A stretch of DNA of 64,000 bases from Pseudomonas aylmerensis (GTDB lineage: Bacteria; Pseudomonadota; Gammaproteobacteria; Pseudomonadales; Pseudomonadaceae): assembly GCF_001702265.1 (NCBI RefSeq), contig NZ_MAUE01000045.1, positions 645,767-709,766 of the forward strand. The letters run 5' to 3'. The first letter of the stretch is position 1, and every line of letters starts with the position of its first letter. Shown in pieces: positions 33,818 through 41,718 of the stretch. The notes beneath the pieces are model-generated. The model did not search any database. It saw only the letters and a list, made by a program, of their open reading frames with translations, and was not told the DNA's origin. Made by a program: the position numbers and the translations under genes.

Positions 33818-33894
33818 TGAAGCCTGAAGCCTGAAGCCTGAAGCCTGAAGCCTGAAGCCTGAAGCTTGAAGCTTGAAGCTTGAAGCTTGAAGCT
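33818..33894. repeat. Heptamer tandem repeat array, 11 copies
   Basis: Six units TGAAGCC followed by five units TGAAGCT, all exactly 7 bp, starting 25 bases past the end of ccoP2. The switch from C to T in the last base happens once, between units 6 and 7, which suggests growth by local duplication. Confidence 0.95.
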
Positions 33895-33917
33895 TAAAAC
33901 TTCCCGCTCACCGGCTG

Positions 33918-34832
33918 CTATTGATGGGACAGGCTATACACGTATGCCGCCAGCAGGTGCACCTTGTCATTGCCCTGCAGCACTTCCTGTGCCGGCATCT
34001 GGCCCTGACGGCCGTGACGGATGGTCTGCTGCAACTGCGCGAGGCTGGTGCCGTAGATATAGCCGGCCGGTTTGGTCAGGTCAGGCGCGCCCATCGCTTC
34101 CATGCCGTGGCCTTGCGGTCCGTGGCAGGCGACACAGGTGGTGTTGAACGCGGTTTGGCCTGCGGCGAGGTCGGCGCTGCTGTCGGCCGGCAAAGGCAGC
34201 TTGGCCAGGTCGTGACGCACATAGGCGGCGACGTTTTTAACCCCCTCGTCACCCAGCATGTCGCCCCAGGCCGGCATCGCCGCGTGGCGGCCGTTGAGGA
34301 TGGTGGTCTTGATCGCCTCGGCCGAACCGCCCCAGCGCCAGATGTTGTCGGCCAGGTTCGGGAAGCCGAACGCGCCCTTGGCATCCGAGCCGTGGCACAC
34401 CGCGCAGTTGGAGGCGAACAGGCGTGCGCCCATCTTCAGCGCCTGCGGGTCCTTGGCGACCTCTTCCAGCGGCATGGCCGAGAATTTGGCGAAGATCGGC
34501 CCGAACTTGGCGTCGGCCCTGGCCATTTCCTTGTCCCATTCCTTAGTCTGGGTCCAGCCGTCTTCATAGCCCGGCAGCACACCTTTCCAGTTGCCCAGGC
34601 CCGGGTAGAGGATCAGGTAGCCGACGGCAAACACCAGGGTGCCGGCGAACAGCATGAACCACCACTGGGGCAGCGGGTTGTCGTATTCCTCGATGCCATC
34701 GAAGGCGTGGCCCATCGTCTGGTCGACGCTGCCCTTGGTTTCGCCCTTGCGGGTGCCGATCAACAGCCAGGTCAGGCCGATCAGGCTGCCGAGGGTCAGT
34801 ACGCAGATCCATGTACTCCAGAATAGGGTCAT
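33918..34832 (-). CDS. ccoP2: cbb3 cytochrome c oxidase subunit III (dihaem), copy 2
   Basis: 304 residues. Same architecture as copy 1: two N-terminal helices, GIEEYDNPLPQWW, haem sites CAVCH and CVACH. It is shorter because it lacks the insert after LPGY (LPGYEDGWTQ). The ATG overlaps ccoQ2 by 4 bases. Confidence 0.96.
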   Translation of the reverse strand: MTLFWSTWICVLTLGSLIGLTWLLIGTRKGETKGSVDQTMGHAFDGIEEYDNPLPQWWFMLFAGTLVFAVGYLILYPGLGNWKGVLPGYEDGWTQTKEWDKEMARADAKFGPIFAKFSAMPLEEVAKDPQALKMGARLFASNCAVCHGSDAKGAFGFPNLADNIWRWGGSAEAIKTTILNGRHAAMPAWGDMLGDEGVKNVAAYVRHDLAKLPLPADSSADLAAGQTAFNTTCVACHGPQGHGMEAMGAPDLTKPAGYIYGTSLAQLQQTIRHGRQGQMPAQEVLQGNDKVHLLAAYVYSLSHQ

Positions 34833-35029
34833 GGCCGGTTGCTCCTTGTTGCAGGCTCTTCTTGAGCGTCGGATGGAGTGGGTTCATCGGCGAAGGGCAG
34901 CAGGCGCGCCTGCTCGAATTCCGCATTGCGCCGGTTGTTGAACACCCACAGCGACAAGCCGATAAAGGCGATGGCGACCACCAGCGTGCCGAGGCCGCGG
35001 ATGGTGCCTGCATCGAATTCAAATCCCAT
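34829..35029 (-). CDS. ccoQ2: cbb3 oxidase subunit CcoQ, copy 2
   Basis: 66 residues with one helix (IRGLGTLVVAIAFIGLSLWV) and FNNRRNAEFEQARLLPFADE. Same role and position as copy 1; ATG 35029 lies 3 bases after the ccoO2 stop. Confidence 0.93.
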   Translation of the reverse strand: MGFEFDAGTIRGLGTLVVAIAFIGLSLWVFNNRRNAEFEQARLLPFADEPTPSDAQEEPATRSNRP

Positions 35030-35032
35030 GGC

Positions 35033-35641
35033 TCACCTCTTGCTCTTGATGGCGGTGCCGAGCACTTGCAGGTACGCCACCAGGGCGTCCATCTCGGTCT
35101 TGCCCTTGAGGCTGGCGACCGCACCACTGATGTCGTCGTCGGTGTACGGCACGCCGAGGGTGCGCATCACTTTCAACTTGGTCTCGGTGTGGCTACTGTC
35201 GACGGGAGCGGTGACCAGCCACGGATAGGCCGGCATCTTCGACTCGGGCACCACGTTGCGCGGGTTGTACAAGTGCGCGCGGTGCCAGTCGTCGGAGTAG
35301 CGTGCGCCGACGCGCGCCAGGTCCGGGCCGGTGCGCTTGGAGCCCCACAGGAACGGGTGGTCCCACACGCTTTCGCCGGCGACCGAGTAGTGGCCGTAGC
35401 GTTCGGTCTCGGCGCGGAACGGGCGGATCATCTGCGAGTGGCACTGTACGCAGCCTTCGCGGATGTAGATGTCGCGGCCTTCCAGTTGCAGCGCGGTATA
35501 GGGTTTCATGCCCTCGACCGGCTTGTTGGTCACGTCCTGGAAGAACAGCGGGACGATCTGGGTCAGGCCACCGATGCTCACGGCGAGCACCATGAGCAGC
35601 ATCAACAGGCCGACGTTCTTTTCAATCGTTTCGTGTTTCAT
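35033..35641 (-). CDS. ccoO2: cbb3 cytochrome c oxidase subunit II (monohaem), copy 2
   Basis: 202 residues with an N-terminal helix and a single haem site CVQCH. It is nearly identical to copy 1 around the haem-binding core, less so in the N-terminal helix (NVGLLMLLMVLAVSIGG) and the loop before the C-terminal helix. GAGGAG lies 6 bases before ATG 35641; a GTG three bases upstream is less likely. Confidence 0.97.
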   Translation of the reverse strand: MKHETIEKNVGLLMLLMVLAVSIGGLTQIVPLFFQDVTNKPVEGMKPYTALQLEGRDIYIREGCVQCHSQMIRPFRAETERYGHYSVAGESVWDHPFLWGSKRTGPDLARVGARYSDDWHRAHLYNPRNVVPESKMPAYPWLVTAPVDSSHTETKLKVMRTLGVPYTDDDISGAVASLKGKTEMDALVAYLQVLGTAIKSKR

Positions 35642-35651
35642 CACAGACTCC

Positions 35652-37076
35652 TCAGGCCAGCTGCGCAGTGGTGGCGGCTTCGGCGGGTTGCGCCGAGCGC
35701 ACGGTGCGCCATGTGTTGTAAGCCATCAGGAACATGCCGCTGAGGAACACCGCACCGCCTACCAGCCGCACGATGAAGCCAGGGTGGCTGGCCACCAGGG
35801 TTTCGACGAAGGAGTAGGTCAGGGTGCCGTCTTCGTTGACCGCACGCCACATCAGGCCCTGGGCGATGCCGTTGACCCACATCGAGGCGATGTAGAGCAC
35901 GGTGCCGATGGTGGCCAGCCAGAAGTGCGCGTTGATCAGGCCGAGGCTGTACATCTGCTCGCGACCGAAGATTTTCGGGATCATGTGGTACAGCGCGCCG
36001 ATGGAGATCATCGCCACCCAGCCGAGGGCGCCGGCGTGTACGTGGCCGATGGTCCAGTCGGTGTAGTGGGAGAGGGCGTTGACGGTCTTGATCGCCATCA
36101 TCGGGCCTTCGAAGGTCGACATGCCGTAGAACGCCAGGGAGACCACCAGGAAGCGCAGGATCGGGTCGCTGCGCAACTTATGCCAGGCGCCCGACAGGGT
36201 CATCATGCCGTTGATCATGCCGCCCCAGCTCGGTGCCAGCAGGACCAGCGACATCACCATGCCCAACGACTGTGCCCAGTCCGGCAGCGCGGTGTAGTGC
36301 AGGTGGTGCGGGCCGGCCCAGATGTACAGGGTGATCAGCGCCCAGAAGTGCACGATGGACAGGCGATAGGAGTACACCGGACGCTCGGCCTGCTTGGGCA
36401 CGAAGTAGTACATCATCCCCAGGAAGCCCGCAGTGAGGAAAAAGCCTACCGCGTTGTGTCCGTACCACCACTGCACCATGGCATCCGTCGCACCGCCGTA
36501 CAGCGAGTAGGACTTGGTCAGGCTGACCGGGATTTCCAGGTTGTTGACAATGTGCAGGATGGCCACGGTGATGATGAACGCACCGAAGAACCAGTTGCCG
36601 ACGTAGATGTGCTTGGTGTTGCGCTTCATCACCGTGCCGAAAAACACGATGGCGTAGGCCACCCAGACGATGGTGATGAGGATGTCGATCGGCCATTCCA
36701 GCTCGGCGTATTCCTTGGAACTGGTGTAGCCCAGCGGCAAGGTGATCGCGGCCAGCAGGATCACCAATTGCCAGCCCCAGAAGCAGAACGCGGCGATTTT
36801 CGGCGCGAACAGCTGCGTCTGGCAGGTGCGTTGCACCGAGTAGAAGGAGCTGGCGAACAGCGCACAGCCGCCGAAGGCGAAGATCACCGCGTTGGTGTGC
36901 AGCGGGCGCAGGCGGCCGAAGCTGGTCCAGGGCAGGTCGAAGTTGAGCGCAGGCCAAACCAATTGGGCAGCGAGAAAAACCCCGAGCCCCATGCCGACGA
37001 TGCCCCACACCACCGTCATAATGGCGAATTGGCGGACCACCTTGTAGTTATAGGCGGTACTTAAAGTAGTGTTCAT
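35652..37076 (-). CDS. ccoN2: cbb3 cytochrome c oxidase subunit I, copy 2
   Basis: 474 residues, second high-affinity catalytic subunit, with the same His motifs as copy 1 (WWYGHNAVGF, YIWAGPHHLHYTALP, DWTIGHVHAGALG). The DNA is also near-identical to copy 1 in long blocks, so duplication with possible gene conversion is likely. The start at 37076 follows GGGGAACC. It heads ccoNOQP-2, with a perfect ANR box about 105 bases upstream. Confidence 0.97.
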   Translation of the reverse strand: MNTTLSTAYNYKVVRQFAIMTVVWGIVGMGLGVFLAAQLVWPALNFDLPWTSFGRLRPLHTNAVIFAFGGCALFASSFYSVQRTCQTQLFAPKIAAFCFWGWQLVILLAAITLPLGYTSSKEYAELEWPIDILITIVWVAYAIVFFGTVMKRNTKHIYVGNWFFGAFIITVAILHIVNNLEIPVSLTKSYSLYGGATDAMVQWWYGHNAVGFFLTAGFLGMMYYFVPKQAERPVYSYRLSIVHFWALITLYIWAGPHHLHYTALPDWAQSLGMVMSLVLLAPSWGGMINGMMTLSGAWHKLRSDPILRFLVVSLAFYGMSTFEGPMMAIKTVNALSHYTDWTIGHVHAGALGWVAMISIGALYHMIPKIFGREQMYSLGLINAHFWLATIGTVLYIASMWVNGIAQGLMWRAVNEDGTLTYSFVETLVASHPGFIVRLVGGAVFLSGMFLMAYNTWRTVRSAQPAEAATTAQLA

Positions 37077-37155
37077 GGTTCCCCATCCACGGTTCAACCC
37101 AAGCAGATGCGGCACTTGGGCTGGAGTTATAGGCAGACTAAAAAGCGAGGCAAGC

Positions 37156-37848
37156 ATGGGCAAAGAGCACAAGGCCAGTATTGACGGGGATCAATGGGCG
37201 CACTGTGTGCGCGAACGCGGCTGGCTGTGGGATGTCGCGGCGGGCGAGGCGTCGGGGGCACCTGTCACGTTGATCCTGGCCCACGGCGCCGGCGCACCGA
37301 TGGACTCATCGTTCATGAACGACATGGCTGCACGCCTTGCCGGGCACGGCGTGAACGTGTTGCGCTTCGAGTTTGCGTACATGGCCCAGCGCCGGGTGGA
37401 CGGCGTTAAACGCCCGCCGAACCCGGCGCCGAAACTGCTGGAGGCGTGGCGCGAGGTGCATGCCGAGGTGCGACGTCATGTCGCTGGGAAACTGGCGATT
37501 GGCGGCAAATCCATGGGCGGGCGGATGGCCAGTTTAGTCGCGGATGAACTGGGCGCCGATGGGCTGGTGTGCCTGGGCTATCCGTTTTATGCGGTGGGCA
37601 AGCCAGAGAAGCCACGGGTCGAGCACTTGGCCGGGCTGAAGACGCCGACCCTGATCGTGCAGGGCGAGCGCGATGCGTTGGGCAATCGGGCGGCGGTGGA
37701 GGGGTATGGCTTGTCGCCGAGCATCGAGGTGATGTGGCTGGTGGCGGGGGATCATGACTTGAAGCCGTTGAAGGCATCGGGGTTCAGTCATGAGCAGCAT
37801 CTGGAGGCAGCGGCGGTGAAGGTCTCAAGCTTTCTTGCTGGCCTTTAG
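37156..37848 (+). CDS. Alpha/beta hydrolase (KANL3/Tex30-like)
   Basis: 230 residues with alpha/beta hydrolase motifs: LILAHGAGAPMDSSFM near the N-terminus, nucleophile elbow GGKSMGGRMAS, LGYPFY and catalytic TLIVQGERDALG ... AGDHDL. This matches the small dienelactone-hydrolase-like family related to KANL3/Tex30; the substrate is unknown. GAGG precedes ATG 37156. Divergent from ccoN2; the ANR box lies within its first codons, so this start is somewhat uncertain (GTG 37207 is an alternative). Confidence 0.85.
   Translation: MGKEHKASIDGDQWAHCVRERGWLWDVAAGEASGAPVTLILAHGAGAPMDSSFMNDMAARLAGHGVNVLRFEFAYMAQRRVDGVKRPPNPAPKLLEAWREVHAEVRRHVAGKLAIGGKSMGGRMASLVADELGADGLVCLGYPFYAVGKPEKPRVEHLAGLKTPTLIVQGERDALGNRAAVEGYGLSPSIEVMWLVAGDHDLKPLKASGFSHEQHLEAAAVKVSSFLAGL
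37181..37194 (-). promoter_or_regulatory. ANR box of the ccoNOQP-2 operon
   Basis: TTGACGGGGATCAA on the plus strand, i.e. TTGATCCCCGTCAA toward ccoN2: an exact match to TTGAT-N4-GTCAA. In Pseudomonas the second cbb3 operon is the ANR-induced one, which fits. Confidence 0.85.
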
Positions 37849-37854
37849 GGCCTC

Positions 37855-37926
37855 ATCGCAGGTAAGCCAGCTCCCACATTTTGATGTGTGAACACCGTCG
37901 AATGTGGGAGCTGGCTTGCCTGCGAT
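37855..37926. repeat. REP inverted pair
   Basis: 26-bp arms (37855-37880 and 37901-37926; unit AGCTGGCTTGCCTGCGAT) with one G-T mismatch, between the hydrolase and aer genes. Confidence 0.9.
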
Positions 37927-37932
37927 AGCGAT

Positions 37933-39498
37933 CTATCGGTTAAACCGCTCTACCAGCGAGTACTGGGTATTGGCGGTATGCGTCAGCTCTTCACTCAACT
38001 GCGCCGAGTTCAACGCCTGCTCCGAGGTCTGGTCCGCCAGCAGCGCAATGGTGCTGATATTGCGGCTGATCTCTTCGGCCACCGAGCTTTGCTCTTCGGT
38101 CGCGGCGGCGATCTGGGTGGTCATGTCGGTGATGTGCGCCACGGCTTCGCTGATGCCAACCAGCGCCTGGTCCGCTTCCATCACCCGTGCCACACCTTCT
38201 TCGGCCTGGCGGTGCCCGGCGTCCATGGTTTGCACGGCGGCCGCGGCGGTTTGCTGCAGCTTGGCGATCAGGGCATGGATCTGCCCGGTGGATTCGGCGG
38301 TGCGTTGCGCCAACTGACGGACTTCATCCGCCACGACCGCAAAACCACGGCCCATCTCACCGGCGCGGGCCGCTTCGATGGCGGCGTTCAGCGCCAGCAG
38401 GTTGGTCTGGTCGGCGATGCCTTTGATCACGTCGACCACGCCGCCGATTTCATCGCTGTCCTTGGCCAGTTGGGTGACGGTCACGCCGGTCTCGCCCACG
38501 GCCACCGACAGGCGCTGGATCGCCTCGCGGGTTTCGCCGGCGATATCGCGGCCACGGCCGGTCAGGCGATTGGCTTCCTGGGTGGCATCGGCGGTGCGCT
38601 GCACGTGGCTGGCGACTTCCTGGGTGGTCGCGGCCATCTGGTTGACTGCCGTAGCCACCTGCTCGGTTTCCACGCGCTGGCGCTCCAGGCCGGAAGAGCT
38701 GTTATGCGCCAGGGTGTTGGACTGTGCAGCCTGGTCGTTGAGGTGCTCGGCCGTGTCCTGCAAGCGCGTGAGGCAGGTCTTCAGACGCGCCTCCTGGCTG
38801 AGGATCGACATTTCCAGGCGCGCCTGGGCACCCCGGCTGTCGGTGTACATCTGCGCGATCAGCGGGTCGGACGTGGTCTGCTCGGCCAGGCGCAGCAGGC
38901 GCTTGAGGCCGCGTTGTTGCCAGCTCAGGCCCAGCAGGCCCAATGGCACCGACAGCCCGGCCGCCAAGGCGAAGCCCCAGTGGGAGTTGAGCGAGGCGCC
39001 GATCATGAAGCTCAGCTGGCTCACCAGGATAAACGGCAGCCAGTCCTGCAGCACCGGCAGCCACTTGTCGCGCTGGGGAATGGCCGACTTGCCCTGGTTG
39101 ATGCGTTGATAGAGCGCTTCGGCACGGCGGATCTGCTCGGAGGTGGGCTTGATGCGCACCGATTCGTAGCCGACCACCTGGTTGCCTTCGAAGACCGGCG
39201 TCACATAGGCGTTGACCCAGTAGTGATCGCCGCTCTTGCAGCGGTTCTTGACGATGCCCATCCATGGCAAGCCTTGTTTGAGCGTGGACCACATGTGCGC
39301 GAACACCGCTGCCGGTACATCCGGGTGACGCACCAGGTTGTGCGGCGCGCGAAGCAGCTCTTCGCGGGTGAACCCACTGATCTCGACAAACGCGTCGTTA
39401 CAGTAGGTGATCACACCCTTGGCATCCGTGGTGGAGATCAACCGTTGCTGAGCGGGGAAGGTACGTTCGCGCTGGGTAACGGGTTGGTTATTACGCAT
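37933..39498 (-). CDS. aer: Energy-taxis receptor Aer (PAS-containing chemoreceptor)
   Basis: 521 residues. N-terminal PAS domain (about 20-110: LISTTDAKGVITYCNDAFVE, GYESVRIKPT) of the FAD-binding Aer type, a membrane hairpin (about 150-190: LPFILVSQLSFMIGASLN and LSVPLGLLGLSW), then a long cytoplasmic signalling coiled coil with tip DQTNLLALNAAIEAARAGE. It steers swimming by redox state. The position next to the cbb3 operons is conserved with aer of P. aeruginosa. Confidence 0.93.
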   Translation of the reverse strand: MRNNQPVTQRERTFPAQQRLISTTDAKGVITYCNDAFVEISGFTREELLRAPHNLVRHPDVPAAVFAHMWSTLKQGLPWMGIVKNRCKSGDHYWVNAYVTPVFEGNQVVGYESVRIKPTSEQIRRAEALYQRINQGKSAIPQRDKWLPVLQDWLPFILVSQLSFMIGASLNSHWGFALAAGLSVPLGLLGLSWQQRGLKRLLRLAEQTTSDPLIAQMYTDSRGAQARLEMSILSQEARLKTCLTRLQDTAEHLNDQAAQSNTLAHNSSSGLERQRVETEQVATAVNQMAATTQEVASHVQRTADATQEANRLTGRGRDIAGETREAIQRLSVAVGETGVTVTQLAKDSDEIGGVVDVIKGIADQTNLLALNAAIEAARAGEMGRGFAVVADEVRQLAQRTAESTGQIHALIAKLQQTAAAAVQTMDAGHRQAEEGVARVMEADQALVGISEAVAHITDMTTQIAAATEEQSSVAEEISRNISTIALLADQTSEQALNSAQLSEELTHTANTQYSLVERFNR

Positions 39499-39571
39499 GA
39501 TTGTTCAATCCGCAAGGCTTTCAGGGGGTATCGGCCATGGCGGGCATTTATTTAACTTATTTTTGCAACAA

Positions 39572-40363
39572 TCATCCCGCCAGCATCGGGTAGGTAAACA
39601 ACCCGAAGTGAAGCAGGTTCAAGCCAAAGTGCGTGGCAATCGCTGCACCCAGGCCACCGAAGCGATAGGCCAGGCCATAACCGACCCCGGCAATGCTCGC
39701 CAGCAACACCCAGTGCCAGCCCGCGCCCAGGTGCACCAGGCCGAACAGCAGTGAAGCCAGCAACAGCGCCAGGTTCTCGCCGTAAGGCAGATGCTGGAAG
39801 CGCTGGCGCAGGCCGCCCTGGATGTAGCCACGAAACAGTGCCTCTTCCACCAGGGTCACCAGCAGCAGGTTGTTGAGCACCCACAGCCAGGCCTGTTCCG
39901 GCCATTTCGGCGCCCAACTGATCACCCCCAGCAAGGCGGCGCCACCGAGTGCAGCAATGGCCGTGAGGGTCAGGGCCAGGGCCGTGACACACAGCGACAG
40001 GCGCAGGCTGCGCCGCGCCACAATCCACGGGCAGGCCAGCAGCAGCCAGAAGCCGATCAGCGGTTTGTCCTGGTTCAGGTACATCGAGAAGGGCACTGCG
40101 TCGGGGGTGAATTGCTGCGAGCCGATGCCGCGCCCGTTGTAGAACCCCGGCAGCCAGTGCATGGCCAGGCTCACGGCGAGGACGATAAACAAACCATGAC
40201 CGAGGTAACGGGCCCACGGCGTGCGCTGCTGGCGTACCGCGTACCCGGCGATCAGCAGCAGGGCTACGGACACCAGCGCCAGCGCGCCGAGTTGCCCGTA
40301 GGCCAGGGCCATCACATAGCCAATGGAAAGAAGCGCCAGGTACAGCCAGGGCAATGCGAGCAT
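39572..40363 (-). CDS. CPBP family intramembrane glutamic endopeptidase
   Basis: 263 residues with about eight hydrophobic helices. C-terminal CPBP/Abi motifs: VEEALFRGY (EExxxR), LLFGLVHLG with His, and AAIATHFGLNLLHF. Members include Rce1-type prenyl proteases and bacteriocin self-immunity proteins; the role here is unknown. AAGGA precedes ATG 40363 by 6 bases. Confidence 0.88.
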   Translation of the reverse strand: MLALPWLYLALLSIGYVMALAYGQLGALALVSVALLLIAGYAVRQQRTPWARYLGHGLFIVLAVSLAMHWLPGFYNGRGIGSQQFTPDAVPFSMYLNQDKPLIGFWLLLACPWIVARRSLRLSLCVTALALTLTAIAALGGAALLGVISWAPKWPEQAWLWVLNNLLLVTLVEEALFRGYIQGGLRQRFQHLPYGENLALLLASLLFGLVHLGAGWHWVLLASIAGVGYGLAYRFGGLGAAIATHFGLNLLHFGLFTYPMLAG

Positions 40364-40458
40364 GGGAAATCCTTGGAAAAAAATCGGGCGCATTATAGCG
40401 ACGCCCCCACGCCATCACTGTGAAAACTGCGCCACGCAAAAACGCGTTGGCCAAGTCA

Positions 40459-40488
40459 TTGCCATACCTGTCGCCGGCTGGGTATAGT
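40459..40488 (+). promoter_or_regulatory. Promoter of the leader before the EamA exporter
   Basis: TTGCCA (40459-40464), 18-base spacer, TATAGT (40483-40488). It predicts a transcript start near 40495 and thus a leader of about 290 nt before the exporter start codon. Confidence 0.6.
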
Positions 40489-40522
40489 CGGCGCGTCTTT
40501 ATCCCTTCAAAAAGATCAGCAC

Positions 40523-40687
40523 ATGCCAGCTTCCTTGCGCATAGCGGTAGTCGATTCAGCGGTCAACGCTGCGGTCGTGCCGTGCGAGGACAAGCAGCCT
40601 GCGCAGATCAGCCACTACCCCCCACCTGTCAGTAGCACGCCGGTGTACGCAGTCGTATCACCGCCGGGTGTTGGCATTTCGGGCTGA
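40523..40687 (+). CDS. Putative 54-codon leader peptide
   Basis: ATG at 40523, TGA at 40685-40687. The peptide starts MPASLRIAVVDSAVN and ends VVSPPGVGISG, with HYPPPVSSTP in the middle; three consecutive prolines and a later PPG are known ribosome-stalling contexts. The ribosome site (AAAAGAT) is weak. It lies between a sigma-70-like promoter and a terminator-like hairpin, so it may be a regulatory upstream ORF rather than a functional protein. Existence as a translated gene is not proven. Confidence 0.4.
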   Translation: MPASLRIAVVDSAVNAAVVPCEDKQPAQISHYPPPVSSTPVYAVVSPPGVGISG

Positions 40688-40736
40688 TCAGCGATTCGCT
40701 GTGCCCCTCTGCCTGCCTGAAAAAAACCTACTGAGT

Positions 40737-40763
40737 TTCAGCTTCAGCTGAATTGGCTTTTTT
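40737..40763 (+). terminator. Terminator-like hairpin in the exporter leader (possible attenuator)
   Basis: TTCAGC-TTCA-GCTGAA (40737-40752), then TTGGC and six T (40758-40763), ending 21 bases before the exporter ATG. The stem is short (6 bp), so termination could be conditional. Confidence 0.45.
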
Positions 40764-40784
40764 GCCTGATTACAGGTGGTAACC

Positions 40785-41645
40785 ATGTCTGTCATTTCGA
40801 AACAATCCGTGGCCGCGGCGGCCTCGACGAGCCTGTTCGTCCTGCTCTGGAGCAGTGGGGCGATCTTCTCCAAGCTGGGCCTGGCCCATGCTTCGCCCTT
40901 TGCGTTTTTGCTCATCCGTTTTGCCATCGCCCTGGTGGGCCTGGTGTTCCTGGTGCCGATCCTCAAGTTGCAATTGCCGCGCCCCGGCAAGCCGATGCTG
41001 TACGCGGCGGCGACCGGGCTGGTGTTGTTGGGGGCGTACCAGATTTTCTACCTGCTGGCCCTGGACCTCAAAGTCACGCCCGGAATGATGGCCACCATCA
41101 TGGGCGTGCAGCCGATCCTCACGGTGGTGCTGATGGAGCGCCAGCGTTCCTGGCGGCGGCTGTTCGGCCTCGGGCTGGGCCTGGCGGGGTTGATCATGGT
41201 GGTCTACCAGGGCATCGGGCTGGCGGGCATGTCCCTGGCGGGGATGCTGTTCGGGCTGCTGGCCCTGGCGAGCATGACCTTTGGCTCGATCATGCAAAAG
41301 CGCATCACCGACAACCCATTGGGCACGCTGCCCGTGCAGTACCTGGCGGGCTTGCTGCTGTGTTCGGTGTTTGTGCCGTTCCAGCCGTTCCATTTTGAAC
41401 ACAACGCCGGCTTTTACCTGCCGGTACTGTGGATGGGCGTGGTGGTGTCGTTATTGGCGACACTTTTGCTGTACCGCTTGATCGCCCGCGGCAACCTGGT
41501 GAATGTCACCAGCCTGTTCTACCTGGTGCCGGCGGTAACGGCGGTGATGGACTACCTGATCTTCGGCAACCGGCTCGCGCTGCTGAGCCTGCTGGGGATG
41601 GGATTGATCATCATCGGCCTGGTGTTCGTCTTCCGTAAGGCCTGA
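40785..41645 (+). CDS. EamA/DMT-family transporter
   Basis: 286 residues with ten hydrophobic helices in two EamA repeats (LFVLLWSSGAIFSKLGLA; second repeat from about LAGMLFGLLALASMTFGSIM). Probable inner-membrane exporter; substrate unknown. AGGTGGT lies about 6 bases before ATG 40785. It is preceded by the leader with promoter, short ORF and hairpin described here, and followed by a REP pair shared with the convergent exporter gene. Confidence 0.9.
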   Translation: MSVISKQSVAAAASTSLFVLLWSSGAIFSKLGLAHASPFAFLLIRFAIALVGLVFLVPILKLQLPRPGKPMLYAAATGLVLLGAYQIFYLLALDLKVTPGMMATIMGVQPILTVVLMERQRSWRRLFGLGLGLAGLIMVVYQGIGLAGMSLAGMLFGLLALASMTFGSIMQKRITDNPLGTLPVQYLAGLLLCSVFVPFQPFHFEHNAGFYLPVLWMGVVVSLLATLLLYRLIARGNLVNVTSLFYLVPAVTAVMDYLIFGNRLALLSLLGMGLIIIGLVFVFRKA

Positions 41646-41655
41646 CACCACCCCG

Positions 41656-41718
41656 TCCTGTAGGCGCCCGGCTTGCCGGCGATGAACGCCATCGTCGGCA
41701 AGCCGGGTTCCTACAGGA
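41656..41718. repeat. REP inverted pair overlapping a gene end
   Basis: Arms TCCTGTAGGCGCCCGGCTTG and the near-complement ending CCTACAGGA. The right arm supplies the last codons and the TAG stop of the minus-strand EamA gene ending at 41711. Confidence 0.88.

Larger units (their letters stand above)
33424..33917. other. Region between ccoP2 and ccoN1
   Basis: 494 bases without a convincing gene. It holds the ccoN1 upstream region with an ANR-like box (33508-33521) and, next to the ccoP2 stop, a long heptamer array (33818-33894). A 109-codon frame at 33450-33779 has no ribosome site or recognisable product and was not called. Confidence 0.6.
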
